Origin: Favolaschia claudopus
Lineage: Eukaryota; Basidiomycota; Agaricomycetes; Agaricales; Mycenaceae
DNA: 64,000 nucleotides
Reading direction: 5' to 3'
NCBI GenBank assembly: GCA_037176885.1
Contig: JAWWNJ010000115.1
Span: 682,001-746,000, forward strand
The notes beneath the pieces were generated by a model. That model saw nothing but the letters and a program-made list of their open reading frames with translations. It searched no databases and was not told the DNA's origin. Below, piece by piece: positions 52,965 to 64,000 of this stretch. Within the stretch, counting starts at the first letter, position 1, and every line of letters starts with the position of its first letter. The translations under genes and the position numbers were made by a program.

Positions 52965-54926
52965 TGCTAGTTTGAGGAATGAATGAATGAATGAGTAAAG
53001 CGAGGAAAAGGTGGTTCTAGGTGGTGTGTACACACCGAAGACGATTTAAACCGTTGGTTGGATCCTTCGAAGCTGGGAGAACAGCGAGGTTGAGAGGACT
53101 GACCAACCGTCGACCCAGTCGAGGCCAATTTATAGCTAGACAATCGAGGATGTAAAGCATCGGTGACGAGGAGAGGAAGGGCCAAAGCGCAAGGATATTT
53201 GTCGGAAACAGAAACGAGAATGAGACGCTCATTTGTCGGAGCGAGAAGGCGGTGGTCAGGCGAGAGCGGTGACCTCAGCAAAATCAGATGCACGGCACAT
53301 CGTCGGCTTCCAATTTTTTTTGCTTTGCTTTTCTTTTCTGCGCCAAGCCATCGCCAGAACGGTTCCGCACCCGAACTCTCCGAACGGCAAATTCCCGGCT
53401 CGCCATAAAAATAGATGGACAAGCTGGGAGGCTCGAAAAGCGCATAGCGTTATCGTCGAGGTGGGTTTATCCAGAGATGCGGCGCGAAAAGATACGAAAG
53501 TTTGACGAGGCTGACATGGAAAAAACTGAACAGATAGGAGCTTTGAACGAAGGGAAAGCGAGTATAGCGGTGAGTTGAATTTTAGGTTGAACCAATTGAA
53601 ATCGTGCACAAGGTCTTGGTAGCGAAGTCCTCTTGGAGTGGGAAACTCAAGAAATAAGCTAAGCTCATGAGTAAAGTGGAGCTTTGAAGAAATCGTTTGG
53701 ATTGGAGGGGAGGCGGTCGGCGACTTGAGAGTATCCGGCAAGACCTGATTGGAAAAAAAGAAATTCAGACCCAAAGAAAATCCATGCGTGAATGTTGCGC
53801 TGCGGAGGCTCGGGGAGTGTACGTTTGCGGGTAGAAATTCGGGAATGGGTTCAGATAGGGTTATCTTGGAGAGGATGTGAAGAACAAGGGACGAAGTCTC
53901 AGGTCCATCGCTTCCGGATAGAGGTGAGATCATGCTCTTGAGAAGCCCGAGCGGTGGTGATGATCGAAGGGTCTTAAATCACTTTTCCGACGTTGTATAG
54001 AAAATTTTAAGATTGAATACCCCTTGGGTTTAACATGCCAGACGAACATGGCGAGAGCCCAAACCAGAATGGGAAGCAGATGACCCGAGACAAAGAGAAG
54101 CAGGGGCGCGAAGATACTAGACACGACGGTCTTCGACTTGATTGGTCAATCACAAACAGCCGCCAGCAACACCGAATTCGTGAAAGCTGCCGAATCATGT
54201 CCTCGAGGTCAGATGCTTGCTGGGGTTAATAAAAGCCAGAGAAGAATGGCGTAGAGATACGAGGATGTCGAGCCACAGTCGTTGTGGTTGGAAGAAAAAC
54301 CAAGAGAAAAGATTCGATCGAGCATCAGTTGGAGTAAATTTGAAGCCGGTCACTGGTAATGCGCGCAGGATTTATTTCCTTTTCCTTTGGTCGGAGAGGA
54401 GTCACGCTTGGGAGAACGGACGTCGGGAGACCAATGATGTGCGTTTCTCCGAGCGTTGATGTCGGACTGCAGGGGCACCGCTATTAATATTGCTTCGAGG
54501 TGACCTGGTGAACCAAAATACTTAAGTACTTAGGCTGGATGTTGAGCACATGCCACCACTGCGAGCTGAGCCTGCTGTAAGTGCTTGCAAGGTCCGGTAC
54601 TAGAATGCGCAGAGCTGGGGTGCAATTTTGAGCCAAGAGGAAGGTTGCCAGCAGGAGGACATGACCGTTGCTGGCAAGGCGCGGTGCGTCACGGTCTCGT
54701 GATGGGTGTCACATAGTAAAACAGTTGCAAACAGATCAATTCCCTTCTTCCTCGACGACGTTCGTCGGGTGTTTGTGGATCCACCAACACAGATCAACGC
54801 GGACTTGACGTTTTTGTGCCATCCCGGCGCTGCAAATTCGACTTCTTGCTTAGGCCTATAGGGACCCCGCCAGCACCAAAAACAAATGTCAAAATAATCA
54901 GTCGTCGCAGACTCGCAAACGTCGAG
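52965..54926. other. Long intergenic region upstream of the cellulase
   Basis: Open frames at 53256-53933 (minus) show no family resemblance and no splice structure. A 5' regulatory region for the GH7 gene is expected here. Nothing else was supported. Confidence 0.4.
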
Positions 54927-55024
54927 GACCTGACCCCGAATTGAACGCGCTGTTTCACGTAATTCTAGTTTTTCGTTTCACCATCGCGCATGAAGCATGG
55001 ATGCACACCGAGTGCTATCAGGTC
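54927..55024 (-). tRNA. tRNA-like element, copy 1
   Basis: The ends pair as an acceptor stem (GACCTGA and TCAGGTC). A short D-like arm GCACTCGGTGTGC and a T-arm-like block with TTCAATT follow tRNA order. About 45 bases further on the same strand lies a T run. The anticodon arm is long or intron-containing and no anticodon could be fixed. Confidence 0.4.
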
Positions 55025-55378
55025 TTAGGATCGTAGGTGCTTGTCATCGAAAGCGAATCGACAGCAGTTACTTAGAGTCTTCAATTGGATGTAGGTACAG
55101 TATCAAAGGGTGTCGTGTCAACTTCGACTTGGCTCGGGATTTAGGAGAATGGTAGGTAAGTAATAAAGTCTCACTCCAGATCGTAGGCGCTGAGTCGGCT
55201 CAGGACGACAGTAAAGTACTAGGGTTCACCTGTTTGTCTCGCTCCGAGTCCTCTGATTGTGGTTTCCCTAGGCAATGCGGTGATAATAAATATAACCTTG
55301 AAGCGCCTACGTTATCAGTAGCAGGAATCTTAAACGGCAATGGACCAGGCCTAGGACGCCATCCGCTAGTATCATAGA

Positions 55379-55440
55379 TAGCTGTAGGGACTTACTTAAG
55401 ACTCAGGCCCTGAAGAATGCGGTTCGACTCCGCGCAGCTA
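55379..55440 (+). tRNA. tRNA-like element with perfect B box
   Basis: TAGCTGT at 55379-55385 pairs with GCAGCTA at 55434-55440, enclosing a T-arm GCGGTTCGACTCCGC whose GGTTCGACTCC is a textbook B box. A T7 run at 55458-55464 could end Pol III transcription. At 62 nt it is shorter than a normal tRNA. Confidence 0.4.
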
Positions 55441-55733
55441 ATGCGTGCGCTGCATCCTTTTTTTGGTCCTTTGGTCTTTTGGCGTTCTTCCCAAATTACC
55501 CTATTACTTCCTCCTCAACATCCGTTGCAAATATTCCATTCGTCTGCTGTGGCAATACATAATAATCTTAATGCGAAAATTGTCAACCGATTCATAGCAA
55601 AAGAGGCGGCCCTCTACATTGAGGCGTGATCATGAATCTCAACCGAAAGACCATACTTGTCTCTTGTAACGTCGACGCGCGTTCATTCGACGCGCAAGTA
55701 AAAATGCACTCTGTGGCCTTGGGAGGCTTGAAG

Positions 55734-55834
55734 GACCCGACCCCGAATCGAACGGGCTCGTTTCCATGAATAATTGTCTTGCTCTTTTCGCTCTTTTTGA
55801 TTACGCATGGATGCACACCGCGTGCTATCAGGTC
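55734..55834 (-). tRNA. tRNA-like element, copy 2
   Basis: Same layout as copy 1 with an acceptor-like pair GACCTGA / TCGGGTC (one weak pair), D-like arm GCACGCGGTGTGC, a possible 6-bp stem TCCATG/CATGGA around a long loop, and the T-arm CCCGTTCGATTCGGG. Confidence 0.45.
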
Positions 55835-56091
55835 TCGTTGGATTCCGAGTCGGAATGGATAATGCTGTTATAAGTAATTAGTGGTTCATTTAAATTAAAT
55901 TGTCGACAGCAGTACGGACGATTTCGATTCAATGGCTCCAATATAATTGTGTTGTGTTGAGTCGACCTTCCGTATTGTTGGGTTGTGTACGAGATACGCT
56001 TGTGGAGATTTACCCAAGCATCTACCTAAAGAGTTTACCTACTACTATATCAAATCTGTACCTGTGCTAACCCTAGTACCTATCCCCGAAA

Positions 56092-56185
56092 CGTCCACAG
56101 TGACCCTGGCAGTCAGCGACCGAATGTTTGAACGCCATGACTAGCTGCCAAGATTGAGAGGACGCGGTTCGACTCCGCATGGACG
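56092..56185 (+). tRNA. tRNA-like element, long variable or intron type
   Basis: CGTCCA and TGGACG pair at the ends, with T-arm GCGGTTCGACTCCGC near the 3' end and a T7 run at 56203-56209. The 94-nt length would suit a class II tRNA or an intron-containing one. The anticodon is not clear. Confidence 0.4.
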
Positions 56186-56457
56186 ATAGTTGGGTTGCGA
56201 TCTTTTTTTGGGGGGCTTTTGAAACTCTGCTGAGTCTTCAACAGCCGTTTGAAATTTGCATTGGACCAAAGCGGCTAGCCAATTCGTCATGAAATACAGG
56301 CGACTGCATTGGAACCTTCCTCCAACTTGAATTTCGATTAGACCAAAAAAAACGCCTCCCGGCTCTCGCACCTCGCTGGTAGAGTCAGACACCTAGGCCT
56401 CAAAACCCTGTGATTTCCAAAAATATACAAGTAAAATTGATGAACCTCAGCTGTTAC

Positions 56458-56559
56458 GACCTGAGCCCGAATCGAACGGGCTGGTTTCCATGAGTGAGTA
56501 GATTTTTCCGATGGATAAACACGAATCTAGCATGGACGCACACCGAGTGCTATCAGGTC
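56458..56559 (-). tRNA. tRNA-like element, copy 3
   Basis: Perfect GACCTGA / TCAGGTC ends, GCACTCGGTGTGC arm, TCCATG/CATGGA stem with a long loop, and T-arm CCCGTTCGATTCGGG. It is the best preserved of the four minus-strand copies. Confidence 0.45.
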
Positions 56560-56786
56560 TTGGGATCGTACTATTCTGGTTTCGGACAGGGTTACAATAG
56601 CCAGCCGTTTCTTGAAATATGTCGTAACTATAGAAGAGTATTCCTCGGACGAAAACTGTTGAGATTGATAACGAAATTCCGCACGTTGCGAATATGCACT
56701 CACTGCATTGGGATTTCGACTCGGAAGAAAACGCCTCGAACGTGACGTCTGGGTTAAAAAAATAGAGGAGATTGAATTGGGATGAT

Positions 56787-56870
56787 GACCTGACCCCGGA
56801 TCGAACGGGCTGATTACATGGAGGGGTGGTTGATTGTTAGGCATGGATGCACGCCGAGTGCTGTCAGGTC
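56787..56870 (-). tRNA. tRNA-like element, copy 4
   Basis: At 84 nt the shortest minus copy: GACCTGA / TCAGGTC ends, GCACTCGGCGTGC arm, T-arm CCCGTTCGATCCGGG. A T7 run follows on the minus strand (A run near 56757 on the plus strand). Confidence 0.45.
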
Positions 56871-57152
56871 TCGTTGAATTCGCATACTATTAGTATAAGC
56901 AATCAGCGGTGTGTCGGCAGTAGGATCTTCAAGTTAACTGGTCTTGGCTGGCATTCGGGCTGGATTTGGGATTCGCTGTTGAGGGCGCTTCGTGTCTGTC
57001 TACGAGTATCAAATGATTAAATGCGCATATATACAGACAGGGTTAGGTATGATACCGTTTGAATAGTTAATTTTACCACAGTTCCTACTTGAAGGCTTCC
57101 AGTTCTTTTGAAGTATTTCGGTAGCAGCAGCAAGGCCAACCGGTGACAGAAT

Positions 57153-57201
57153 GTTAATGAACGCCACGGCGTAGAAGCACGGTTCGATCCTGTGCATTGA
57201 C
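57153..57201 (+). tRNA. tRNA-like fragment with B box
   Basis: GTTAATG pairs with CATTGAC (one G-T pair) around a small hairpin and a T-arm CACGGTTCGATCCTGTG. A T6 run lies at 57222-57227. Probably a truncated member of the cluster. Confidence 0.3.
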
Positions 57202-57919
57202 ATGCAAAATGCTGATCCCAGTTTTTTATTGGTCGTTTGAGATTGTGCTTCGTTGTTGTCGACGGCCGGGTTGATTTTTTTTGAACCTCTAAGTTCTGCT
57301 ATACCGCATTTGAGGGTTGATTAGGTGGGGCAGGGCGAGTTTGGGGAAATGCGATTTGGAACAGAGGAGAAGTTGGAGGTGAGGGGGAGACGTTGAACGA
57401 TGCGAGTTGACGAGGTGGAGGTGATGGTGCGGAAGTCGGGTGGGGTAAGGGTGACGCGGAAGTGATGTCGATGCGGCGGGAGTGGCGGAGACGATACATA
57501 GACGAAGGGAGCTTGACAGAGAGTGAGGGTAAGAGTTAGAGTCGGCGGGTCGATCTTCGGACGAGGAGGGAGGTGTGAGGGGAGGAGTCGGTGAAGAGGA
57601 GGGTGGCGCGGTGTTGAGATAGGAGTATTAATATTGTGGTGGTCAAGTTTCGCCGAGACGAAATGCGAGTGTGGACTGGCGGCGTGACGGCGTCGGGATG
57701 GCGCATCGAGTCGGGAGACTCAGAAAGGGGCAGCGTGGGCGGATGAGACGATGAGGGTCTGATACTGTCGGTCGGGAGGTGCGAGTACGGTGGTGGTGTG
57801 GCGCGCCGAACCTGGCGGGAAGGCCTTGAGGAAGATTCAAGAGAGTTTCTGAGAGGCGCGACGAGCTCGGAGCAAGACGGCAAGCACCGGGTTCCCACGC
57901 ACGGGCCCGCTTACGTTCT
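57202..57919. other. Intergenic, GC-rich, no gene
   Basis: Both strands are stop-poor through base composition only. It may contain the old promoter of the ubiquitin-protease pseudogene. Confidence 0.4.
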
Positions 57920-59100
57920 TTGTCACTTGTCACCAACGTTCTTGCTCAGCTCGTCGTCTCTTCCCCCCGGCTTTTCGCGTTTCTCCGCCCACGGCCTATG
58001 GCGTTCGGCTGGATATCTCGTTGGCAGTGGAGCGCGACGTCGGCAAGTGAGACGGAGAGTGGTGGGAAGAAAGGCCGACTCGTGCGGTCGACGCTGGAGC
58101 AGCAGCTGTAGAGGGTGGTGCTACTGGGAGCGCGAACGGGGAGGGTGGGCTGTATTTCCCCGGACTGGTGAATATGTCGTAGCAGGTGCGTCGTTTCTTC
58201 CTTCTCATCCATTCATTGACTCTTCTAACCCTCTATCCAGGCCTCCCTCGCACCTCCTGCCCCACCCTTGATACGCAACCGCGCCGAAGCCCACCCTCGC
58301 CGTTCAGGGCGGGCGACATTGCTCGACGCCGTATTCCTCTTCTCTCTATTATCCACCGCCTTCTCGTTCTGTGGCACCACCACACCAAAACGGACCCGAA
58401 GGACGAACCGCACGCAACAAAAGGCCCACCGCCCTCTACGCCTCTCACGAACCCCAAGACGCGCCGCGCGCAGGTTGGCCGGATGTCTTCGTCGTCCCTT
58501 GTGTCTACCTCGTCAACGTCCTCGTCTTCCCTATTTGCGTCTGCATCTACCTCGGCGTTTGGCTGCGGATACGCGCGGACGAAGAAAACGATCTCCAGCT
58601 ACCAGAGCGAACATCGCCATGCGCCGCGTGTGTTTCCGGTGCGGGTGATCAGACATTTTTGCGTTTGATAGTGTGCAGTGGAGTGAGTCCTCCCGTCTAC
58701 TCGTTCCACCCGGGCCCGCCCTTCATCTCTTCCCCCACCGTCCCACCTCCGTCGGGCGGCGTACGCTTCTCCGGTTCCCTGCCGTTCCTTCATTCCTACT
58801 CCCCGCCTCGCCACCTCCTTCTTCCTCTTCGCCCCCTTTCTCCATCCTCCCCCGCTTTAAATTTTCTCTTTCATCTCACTCCTCCTCTTCTACTTCTTCT
58901 TTTTCTTTCGCTCCTCCCCTCACCCACCCGCTAACACGCCCCACAGACGACCCCCCGCGCGCTCGCTGGCTATGGGGTGGTGCGGTGCGGGTGTTGGGGC
59001 CCAGGGCGGCGTTGATGGGTTATGATTCACTATGGGCGGGTATCGTTTTGCTCGTATTCAGGGGCGGAAGCCGCGTCGTCGATTTCGCCGATTTCGTCGA
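57920..59100 (+). pseudogene. Ubiquitin-specific protease (USP) remnant without Cys box
   Basis: The start (MSLVTNVLAQLVVSSPRLFA) and the approach to the active site (GGLYFPGLVNMS, at about 58136-58171) match fungal USPs, but the next block that should hold the catalytic Cys (normally GTYCFMNSTLQ) is missing: the sequence passes from VNMS to a TAG and CAG and into the next intron. Later family blocks survive in shifting frames: NRAEAH, LYASHEPQDA (normally SxEHQDAQE), and MRRVCFRCG followed by a stop and IFAFDSVQW, the zinc-binding CxxC region. A decayed C-terminal block near 58955-59060 is possible. The protein could not be an active protease. The breaks are described only. Confidence 0.7.
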
Positions 59101-60416
59101 GGTGGGCTAGCCGCGTCGTCCTCTGCGCCGACGTCGTCGTTTCTTCTTGCGGATCTCGCCGATGCTGGCGGGGGAGGAGGAGGCTTTGGTGGAGGACGCT
59201 GCTACTTTGCCGCCGTCGATGGAGGAGCGGGTGGAGTAGGGGGATTCTCATGCGTATAACCGGTCGACGGAGGGGGTGCGTATGCTCATGCCACGTCTTC
59301 GATGACGGCGACGGCGGGGACGACTGATGGGGAGGAATCGTACGCGTGCACGGAGGGGATGCGTTTTCCCGTGCATGCTGCGTTCACTTCGACTTCGACT
59401 GCCACCCCCGCTGCTCCTGCACCCTCCCCCGCATCCTTCCCCGGCCCCATGGCTAACAATACTACGGTCCGCGCGCGAGCGGGTGGTGCCGACCGTGAGG
59501 CTCTCTCGGTCTCGGTATTGGCCGCGTGGGATGAACCGGAGAAGGAGGTCGATGGATGGGAGAAGGGGGCGGTGGGACGTGGGCAAGGGGCGCCAATGCC
59601 GATGTAAGTCGGGCATTCTGCGTTTGGGGATGAGGGGGAGGGTGAGGAAGGGCGAGAGCGCGTCGAGTGGCTCGCGCCTCCTCCACCTGCGCCGCACGAG
59701 GACGCGGTTCCCGACGGCACGCCGAAGAATGAAAGGCAGAAGACGAAGAAGAGGGCTGCGACGAGGCAGGAGGAGCTTTCTTGGGGGTCATTAGTATCTG
59801 AGGTTTTTCGTTTCGTTGCCTTCTTTCCCTCGTCCATCCTCCTCTTTCGATCTTCTCGGCTTCTGAGAAGAATTTCCATACATACTCATACTCAAAAGTA
59901 CACTGCACGGCTTCGTACTCTACATACAGATTAGATATCATTGAATATACTTGACGATGCTACATATATGATACTGTACAGTCCCCGCCCGCTAGACTGT
60001 GCTTGAAGAGAACATACTGTTTCTTTATTCGCCTTGACTATTTGATTCAGTCCCCAGTCGAAAGGTGGAGGAGATTCGTTCTGAGTCATTCAGTCCGTTT
60101 TGGGGATGAGATGGAGGCATTCGATTTCCAATTGACGCAGCCATGCAGTATTTCGATTCAGAAATTTCGTGAGGGGGTACAAATGCGAGTATAATGCGAG
60201 AACCGTATCTATACGAGTGCCCGTAGAAAGAAAGTGTCCAGCGGAGCCAATATTAAGTGAAGTAAGGTGCATTGCATTGATTCTAACGCGACGACACGGA
60301 CTATTCGCGTGTCGTCGTCGATCCCATCCATTCATTCGCCACATTTACCGCTCGCTTCGTCGATTGCCGGAGTTGTGAGATGTGAAACTGTGAAGGACGG
60401 AAGGGTGGATAGGCGG
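59101..60416. other. GC-rich stretch without a coherent gene
   Basis: Long open frames on both strands between 59240 and 59880 reflect composition. None shows a domain. 59880-60416 is A/T-richer and appears intergenic. Confidence 0.4.
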
Positions 60417-60915
60417 TCACCAGTAGATACGCCGCTCGATGGTGCGCTGTTTCCCCATCGACGGGCGGGCGTAGGAGACGGTGCGTCGGACGCGGGTTAC
60501 GGTGGGGTACCTGTGTCAAGAGCGCGATTAGTATTCAGTGAATCGGGGAGGAGGAGAGATACAGCGAGGGGAAAGGCAAAGAAGAGGAAGGAGGGAAGGA
60601 AGGAAGGAAGGGAGAAGTATGGGCCGTACCACGCGTTGTAGACATCGCCGGCGTCCATTTGGACTTCGAGGATTTGGCGGCCCTGCAAGAGGGAAGGCGA
60701 GGTGAGTAGGCAACGAGGATGAAGAGAGGAGAGGAGAGACACGTACGGCGTAGTCGATATGCGCGCCGACAACGAGGCCCTCGCGGCGGCCGTACACGCC
60801 GTGCGAGACGGCGACGATGTCACCGGGCTGCGGGAGCACGCGTGTCAGTCAAGCAGAATCCTAAGCAGCTGGGAGACGGGGGACGCACGCTGATCTCTTG
60901 GTCGGTTGAGGACAT
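60417..60915 (-). CDS. Small 84-residue protein, four exons
   Basis: Exons 60915-60889, 60827-60747, 60682-60630 and 60510-60417 join in phase to 84 residues. It starts MSSTDQEISPGDIVAV and has SHGVYGRREGLVVGAHIDYA, GRQILEVQMDAGDVYNAWYP and a basic tail VRRTVSYARPSMGKQRTIER. The first half resembles a small SH3-like or KOW-type beta-barrel, with the pattern PGDIVAV followed by EGLVVG. Four exons with proper GTGCGT and GTACGT donors for so short a protein argue that it is real. No name can be given. It is too split to be seen as one long frame and would be missed by simple scans. Confidence 0.7.
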
Positions 60916-62515
60916 CCTGACGAACGACGATGCAGATAGAGACTACGGACTGCAAAGATATGGGCGATGGGGGACGAGGGGGAACAAGACAAGACGAGAG
61001 GTGGAGCGTAAGGTTAAATAGATTACGGATTAGATGATGCATCGTTGCTGGCGCGCGGAAGCCTCGAGGCGTCGGTGCCTTGACTCTATATCGGGTATCA
61101 ACGGCTTCTACGTATAATGTAAAAAGAGAGCAAGGGGCGTGGATGTGGATGTGGGTTGGCATTGTTGTCGGGGAGAGATATCGCCGCCCTGGAGAGACAA
61201 GGGAGACGAGAAAGATGTTAAAGATAGTGCGAGGGGGCGCGATTCGGCGAGTTTTTGGTGCGGATGACATGCGTTGAGGGGTTGCGGGCGGATGGGGGTG
61301 AGGCGATAGAAGCGAGAGAAGACCTAGGGGTGATGGAGTTTCGAGGACACTGCGTTCAACTTGAACGAGTACATAGTGCATTAGTCTAGTTGTGATGCGA
61401 TCAAAGAACAGTCAAGGGAAGATGAGAAGCAGGCCCGATTATCTCCGATGAATACGGGACGCCAGCAAACAACGCGCTCACCACTTGCCTGCTCACCGCC
61501 GCTGCTCCGGACGCTGCTGCCAACCCCAACGACCGTGTTCGACCTCTCTGTCGGCTCTCTTCACGCTAGAACCCTTGTCTCGGCCTCCCCACACACCCCG
61601 ACCAGCTGGGAGGACACATCTGTCTCAACGACGCCGCCGTTACGACGGGCTGTTTCCTCGCGCCCACTGGGAGCTTTCACCACTGCTTGCGCGGCGCTGC
61701 CGCTGAATACGTCAACGTCGCTGCCCCTCCGCTACACCTGCAGTCTCAATGGCGCCTCATTGGTGGACTACCACTTGGCGGCATACTTGCTCAACGCAGC
61801 TCGTCCACCGCTCCACTTCCCACTCCCACTCATACTCGGCCGCTGCTCTCGGCCTCTTCCTCAGCGACGCTGCTACAACAACTTGCATACTTTGAGTCAG
61901 GAAGATCGCGCGCTGGCGCTCGTGAACGCCGGCGCAATTGAGGGATTGAGACCAATGGGTCAATGCAGTATGCAAGGGCTGCAATATGTTGTGTGCCTGC
62001 TCTATCACAAGGAATGCAATGCGAGAGGTGAGTTTGTCGTCTGTTCTCAGAGCTTGCTAGGCAATGTGTGTGGCTCACTACCATTGTCATCTCTCTCCCT
62101 ACGTCCACGTCTACGCATGCTACCCCCGCATAATACTACTACCTGCCCCCTACCCCCCTCTCCCCCGGGCTTTAGATTTTGAAGATGCGGAATCGGTGCC
62201 CGTGTGTGCCGATGACGAGAATCTAAAGTGGTTGACGGCGCATATTCAAATCAGCGATACGTGTTTCTTAATTCTTGTTCTTCCCCCTTCTACCCTCGTT
62301 GTATCTATACTCGTCCAGGACTATTATCACAAATGACCCTCACTTCCTTCATGTGTATTGACATCACTGTAGTATACTTATGCAGTATGTATAGGATTAT
62401 CGGCCAATATATCTGGTTTTCTCCTCAGTCGTGCTACCTCGCTGCTTCACTCATGCGGCAAAATGTATTGAGGAGCATGACGGTGAAAATATACCATGTA
62501 AGTACTACTAGCTGA
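60916..62515. other. Intergenic with one unresolved open stretch
   Basis: Plus-strand frames at 61448-62040 contain LSQEDRALALVNAGAIEGL, which looks like a helical armadillo-type repeat, but the neighbouring frames do not join into a model. Nothing else was recognised. Confidence 0.35.
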
Positions 62516-64000
62516 TTACAGCTCCGATAGTTTTACCTTCCCAGACCCCGTCTTCAAAGAGGCCTTCTCGGTTTTCTGTTTCTCCAATGTAGTCATGGCG
62601 CGCTCCTGTGTTTTGCGCTTCTTATGTAGCTCGGCTTCGATTTTGAGCCGTTTCTCCGGCCGCGTCTCTTCTGCCAAATCTTGTTCTTTCGCAAATACAG
62701 CCTTTTCGGCCTTGACAAGAGTCTCCAACGACTTCAACAATCTCTCGTTGTGTCGTTCAATTTTTTGATCCTCCCCAGCGAGAATGCGATGCTGAGAATT
62801 CGCTAACAGAATGGTTTGTAAGTAGCTTTCGATAAGTATTTGGTAAACTCACATTTCCGCTTGAGGTTATGATATGCGTTTTCGCTCCGGTGACCTGTTT
62901 TGAAAGACGGTGTAATTCCATAGCTTTCGAAAGTCTTGGAAGCCGGTCATGAGGTTTGAATAGTACGGGCAAGGAGGTCAACAAAATGCAACAGACCTTC
63001 AAGGTTTTCATCTTCACCGCATCGAACAGCTGACCCTTCTTTAGTCCGCCGAGTAAGGTGCAGTGCACCCCTTCTCTGTTGACGTCTCGATGCACCGACT
63101 CAATGAGATTTGAGTTTGCATCACCAGCGTTCCAAACGTCCAGCGGAATCAGACTCCTTTCCCAGCAAATTCCTGGAAAGAAAAATTTGCTCGACTCCTT
63201 GTCATTCACCCAGTCTGGTAAAAAGGTCAGCTCGGGTGTAAGATATATGACTTCGGTGTAAATCTCTTGATTCAAACTAACCGTTACCAGCCTTCCCGCC
63301 ATTTTGTCGAATTTTGAGGAGTGCCCCTTCCCAATCTTCGTGCTCGATGCACACGAGACTTCGCATAAGCCACCGTACATCTTCCGAGACTGAACATTTG
63401 TTGATGTTGCGAGAATTATGAACGGTGCAGATACGGAATAGCCTGCGAAGGTGATCATATGGATCGAGATCTTGGATAGTGCGATGAGGCTCATGGAGGT
63501 CGACTTTGGTGGTGGCCATATTTGAAGCAAGTTTCTGGAGATGTAATCCGAGGCCTTTGAATAAATGTCGGTCAATTCCCATTTTATCTGTGGGTTCTTA
63601 CTGTAACATACCTTTCGCCTGACCGCGGTGTTGGTCTGCTGTCCATGACAAAATGAATTTTCCGTATCCATCTGGACCCTCGGCACTCGACGCATGAAGA
63701 TGTCTCCATTTCAACGACTCCCCCGTGTCTTCTTTGACAATCGACTCAATTTCTTCGAAGACGCGTTGATGCGCGGCTGCACTTTGTCGATTGATATAAA
63801 CCCGGCAAAATATTAAACCTGAAGTAAAAGACGGTGATTGAATTCTTGGTGAATGTGAATAGAGGAGGGATAGTTACGGACTCGTGTTCGCGTCTCGTTC
63901 AAGACATGCAAGTTCAAACTCCAAGAACCCCATGATTCGGCGGAATGCGATGTCGCTTTGTACATATCGTCCTGCTGCGAGCAATCGTCGGCTGCCCTCA
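62516..64000 (-). CDS. 3' part of a multi-copy mushroom protein, transposon-like
   Basis: Exons on the minus strand run in from beyond the window and end at 62516-62518. In order they encode IFCRVYINRQSAAAHQRVFE, ESLKWRHLHA, LSWTADQHRGQAK, GLGLHLQKLASNM, DLHEPHRTIQDLDPYDHLRR, DWEGALLKIRQNGGKAGNG, WVNDKESSKFFFPGICWERS, NLIESVHRDVNREGVHCTLL, and a charged coiled-coil tail (LKSLETLVKAEKAVFAKEQD). From memory this pattern occurs in many copies in mushroom genomes and behaves like a transposable-element or selfish gene family, but I cannot name its catalytic domain. The 5' end lies outside the window. Confidence 0.65.

Noticed and set aside
53256..53933. 225-codon minus-strand frame upstream of GH7
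   Set aside because: Composition and lack of conserved-looking blocks suggest a chance frame in a long promoter region.
59240..59880. Overlapping frames on both strands after the USP remnant
   Set aside because: Both strands are open through base composition. No motif supports either.

Overview
This window reads as nuclear DNA of a mushroom-forming basidiomycete (Agaricomycete). The evidence is genes cut by many 45-75 bp introns with GTGAGT/GTGCGT-type donors and CAG/TAG acceptors, multi-pass membrane families typical of Agaricomycetes, a GH7 cellulase with a C-terminal CBM1, a heme-thiolate peroxidase, F-box proteins, and DNA transposons of mushroom type. There are no bacterial-type operons. 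Exon structures were read by eye from splice signals, frame continuity and family resemblance; no search or RNA data were available.

Layout. 1-8.1 kb: a 533-bp hAT-like MITE just upstream of a seven-exon membrane protein, then a decayed F-box/LRR region with degenerate repeats. 8.4-14.5 kb: an 11-exon DUF6534-like membrane protein (minus) and a complete two-gene Tc1/mariner-like transposon with 76-bp perfect terminal inverted repeats. 14.5-19 kb: mostly decayed sequence, including a frameshifted SET-domain pseudogene. 19.0-25.1 kb: a 20-exon gene for a 1,645-residue protein with adenylation, carrier, three membrane-linked hexapeptide domains and a C-terminal RING finger. 25.5-33.2 kb: a small secreted Cys-rich protein and a convergent pair made of a tnp2 (CACTA-like) transposase and an accessory protein. 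34.8-40.8 kb: a membrane protein with ankyrin repeats, a secreted protein of unknown function, and a heme-thiolate peroxidase. 41.7-48.1 kb: an ABCC (MRP-type) transporter with about 36 exons, one apparently a single nucleotide. 49.3-53.0 kb: an F-box protein and a GH7 cellobiohydrolase. 54.9-57.2 kb: seven tRNA-like elements. 57.9-59.1 kb: a ubiquitin-protease pseudogene lacking its catalytic Cys box. 60.4-64 kb: an 84-residue four-exon protein and the 3' part of a repeated-family gene that leaves the window.

How the genes relate. GH7, the heme-thiolate peroxidase and the secreted protein fit a plant-litter or wood lifestyle. The ABC transporter and membrane proteins fit small-molecule export and sensing. 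No biosynthetic cluster is proven: the adenylation gene has no clear tailoring neighbours.

Most notable observations: the adenylation-carrier-membrane-hexapeptide array, which resembles epsilon-poly-lysine synthetase and ends in a RING finger; the 1-nt exon in the ABC transporter; the Tc1-like element whose inverted repeats give both of its genes an in-frame ATG; and the tRNA-like cluster.
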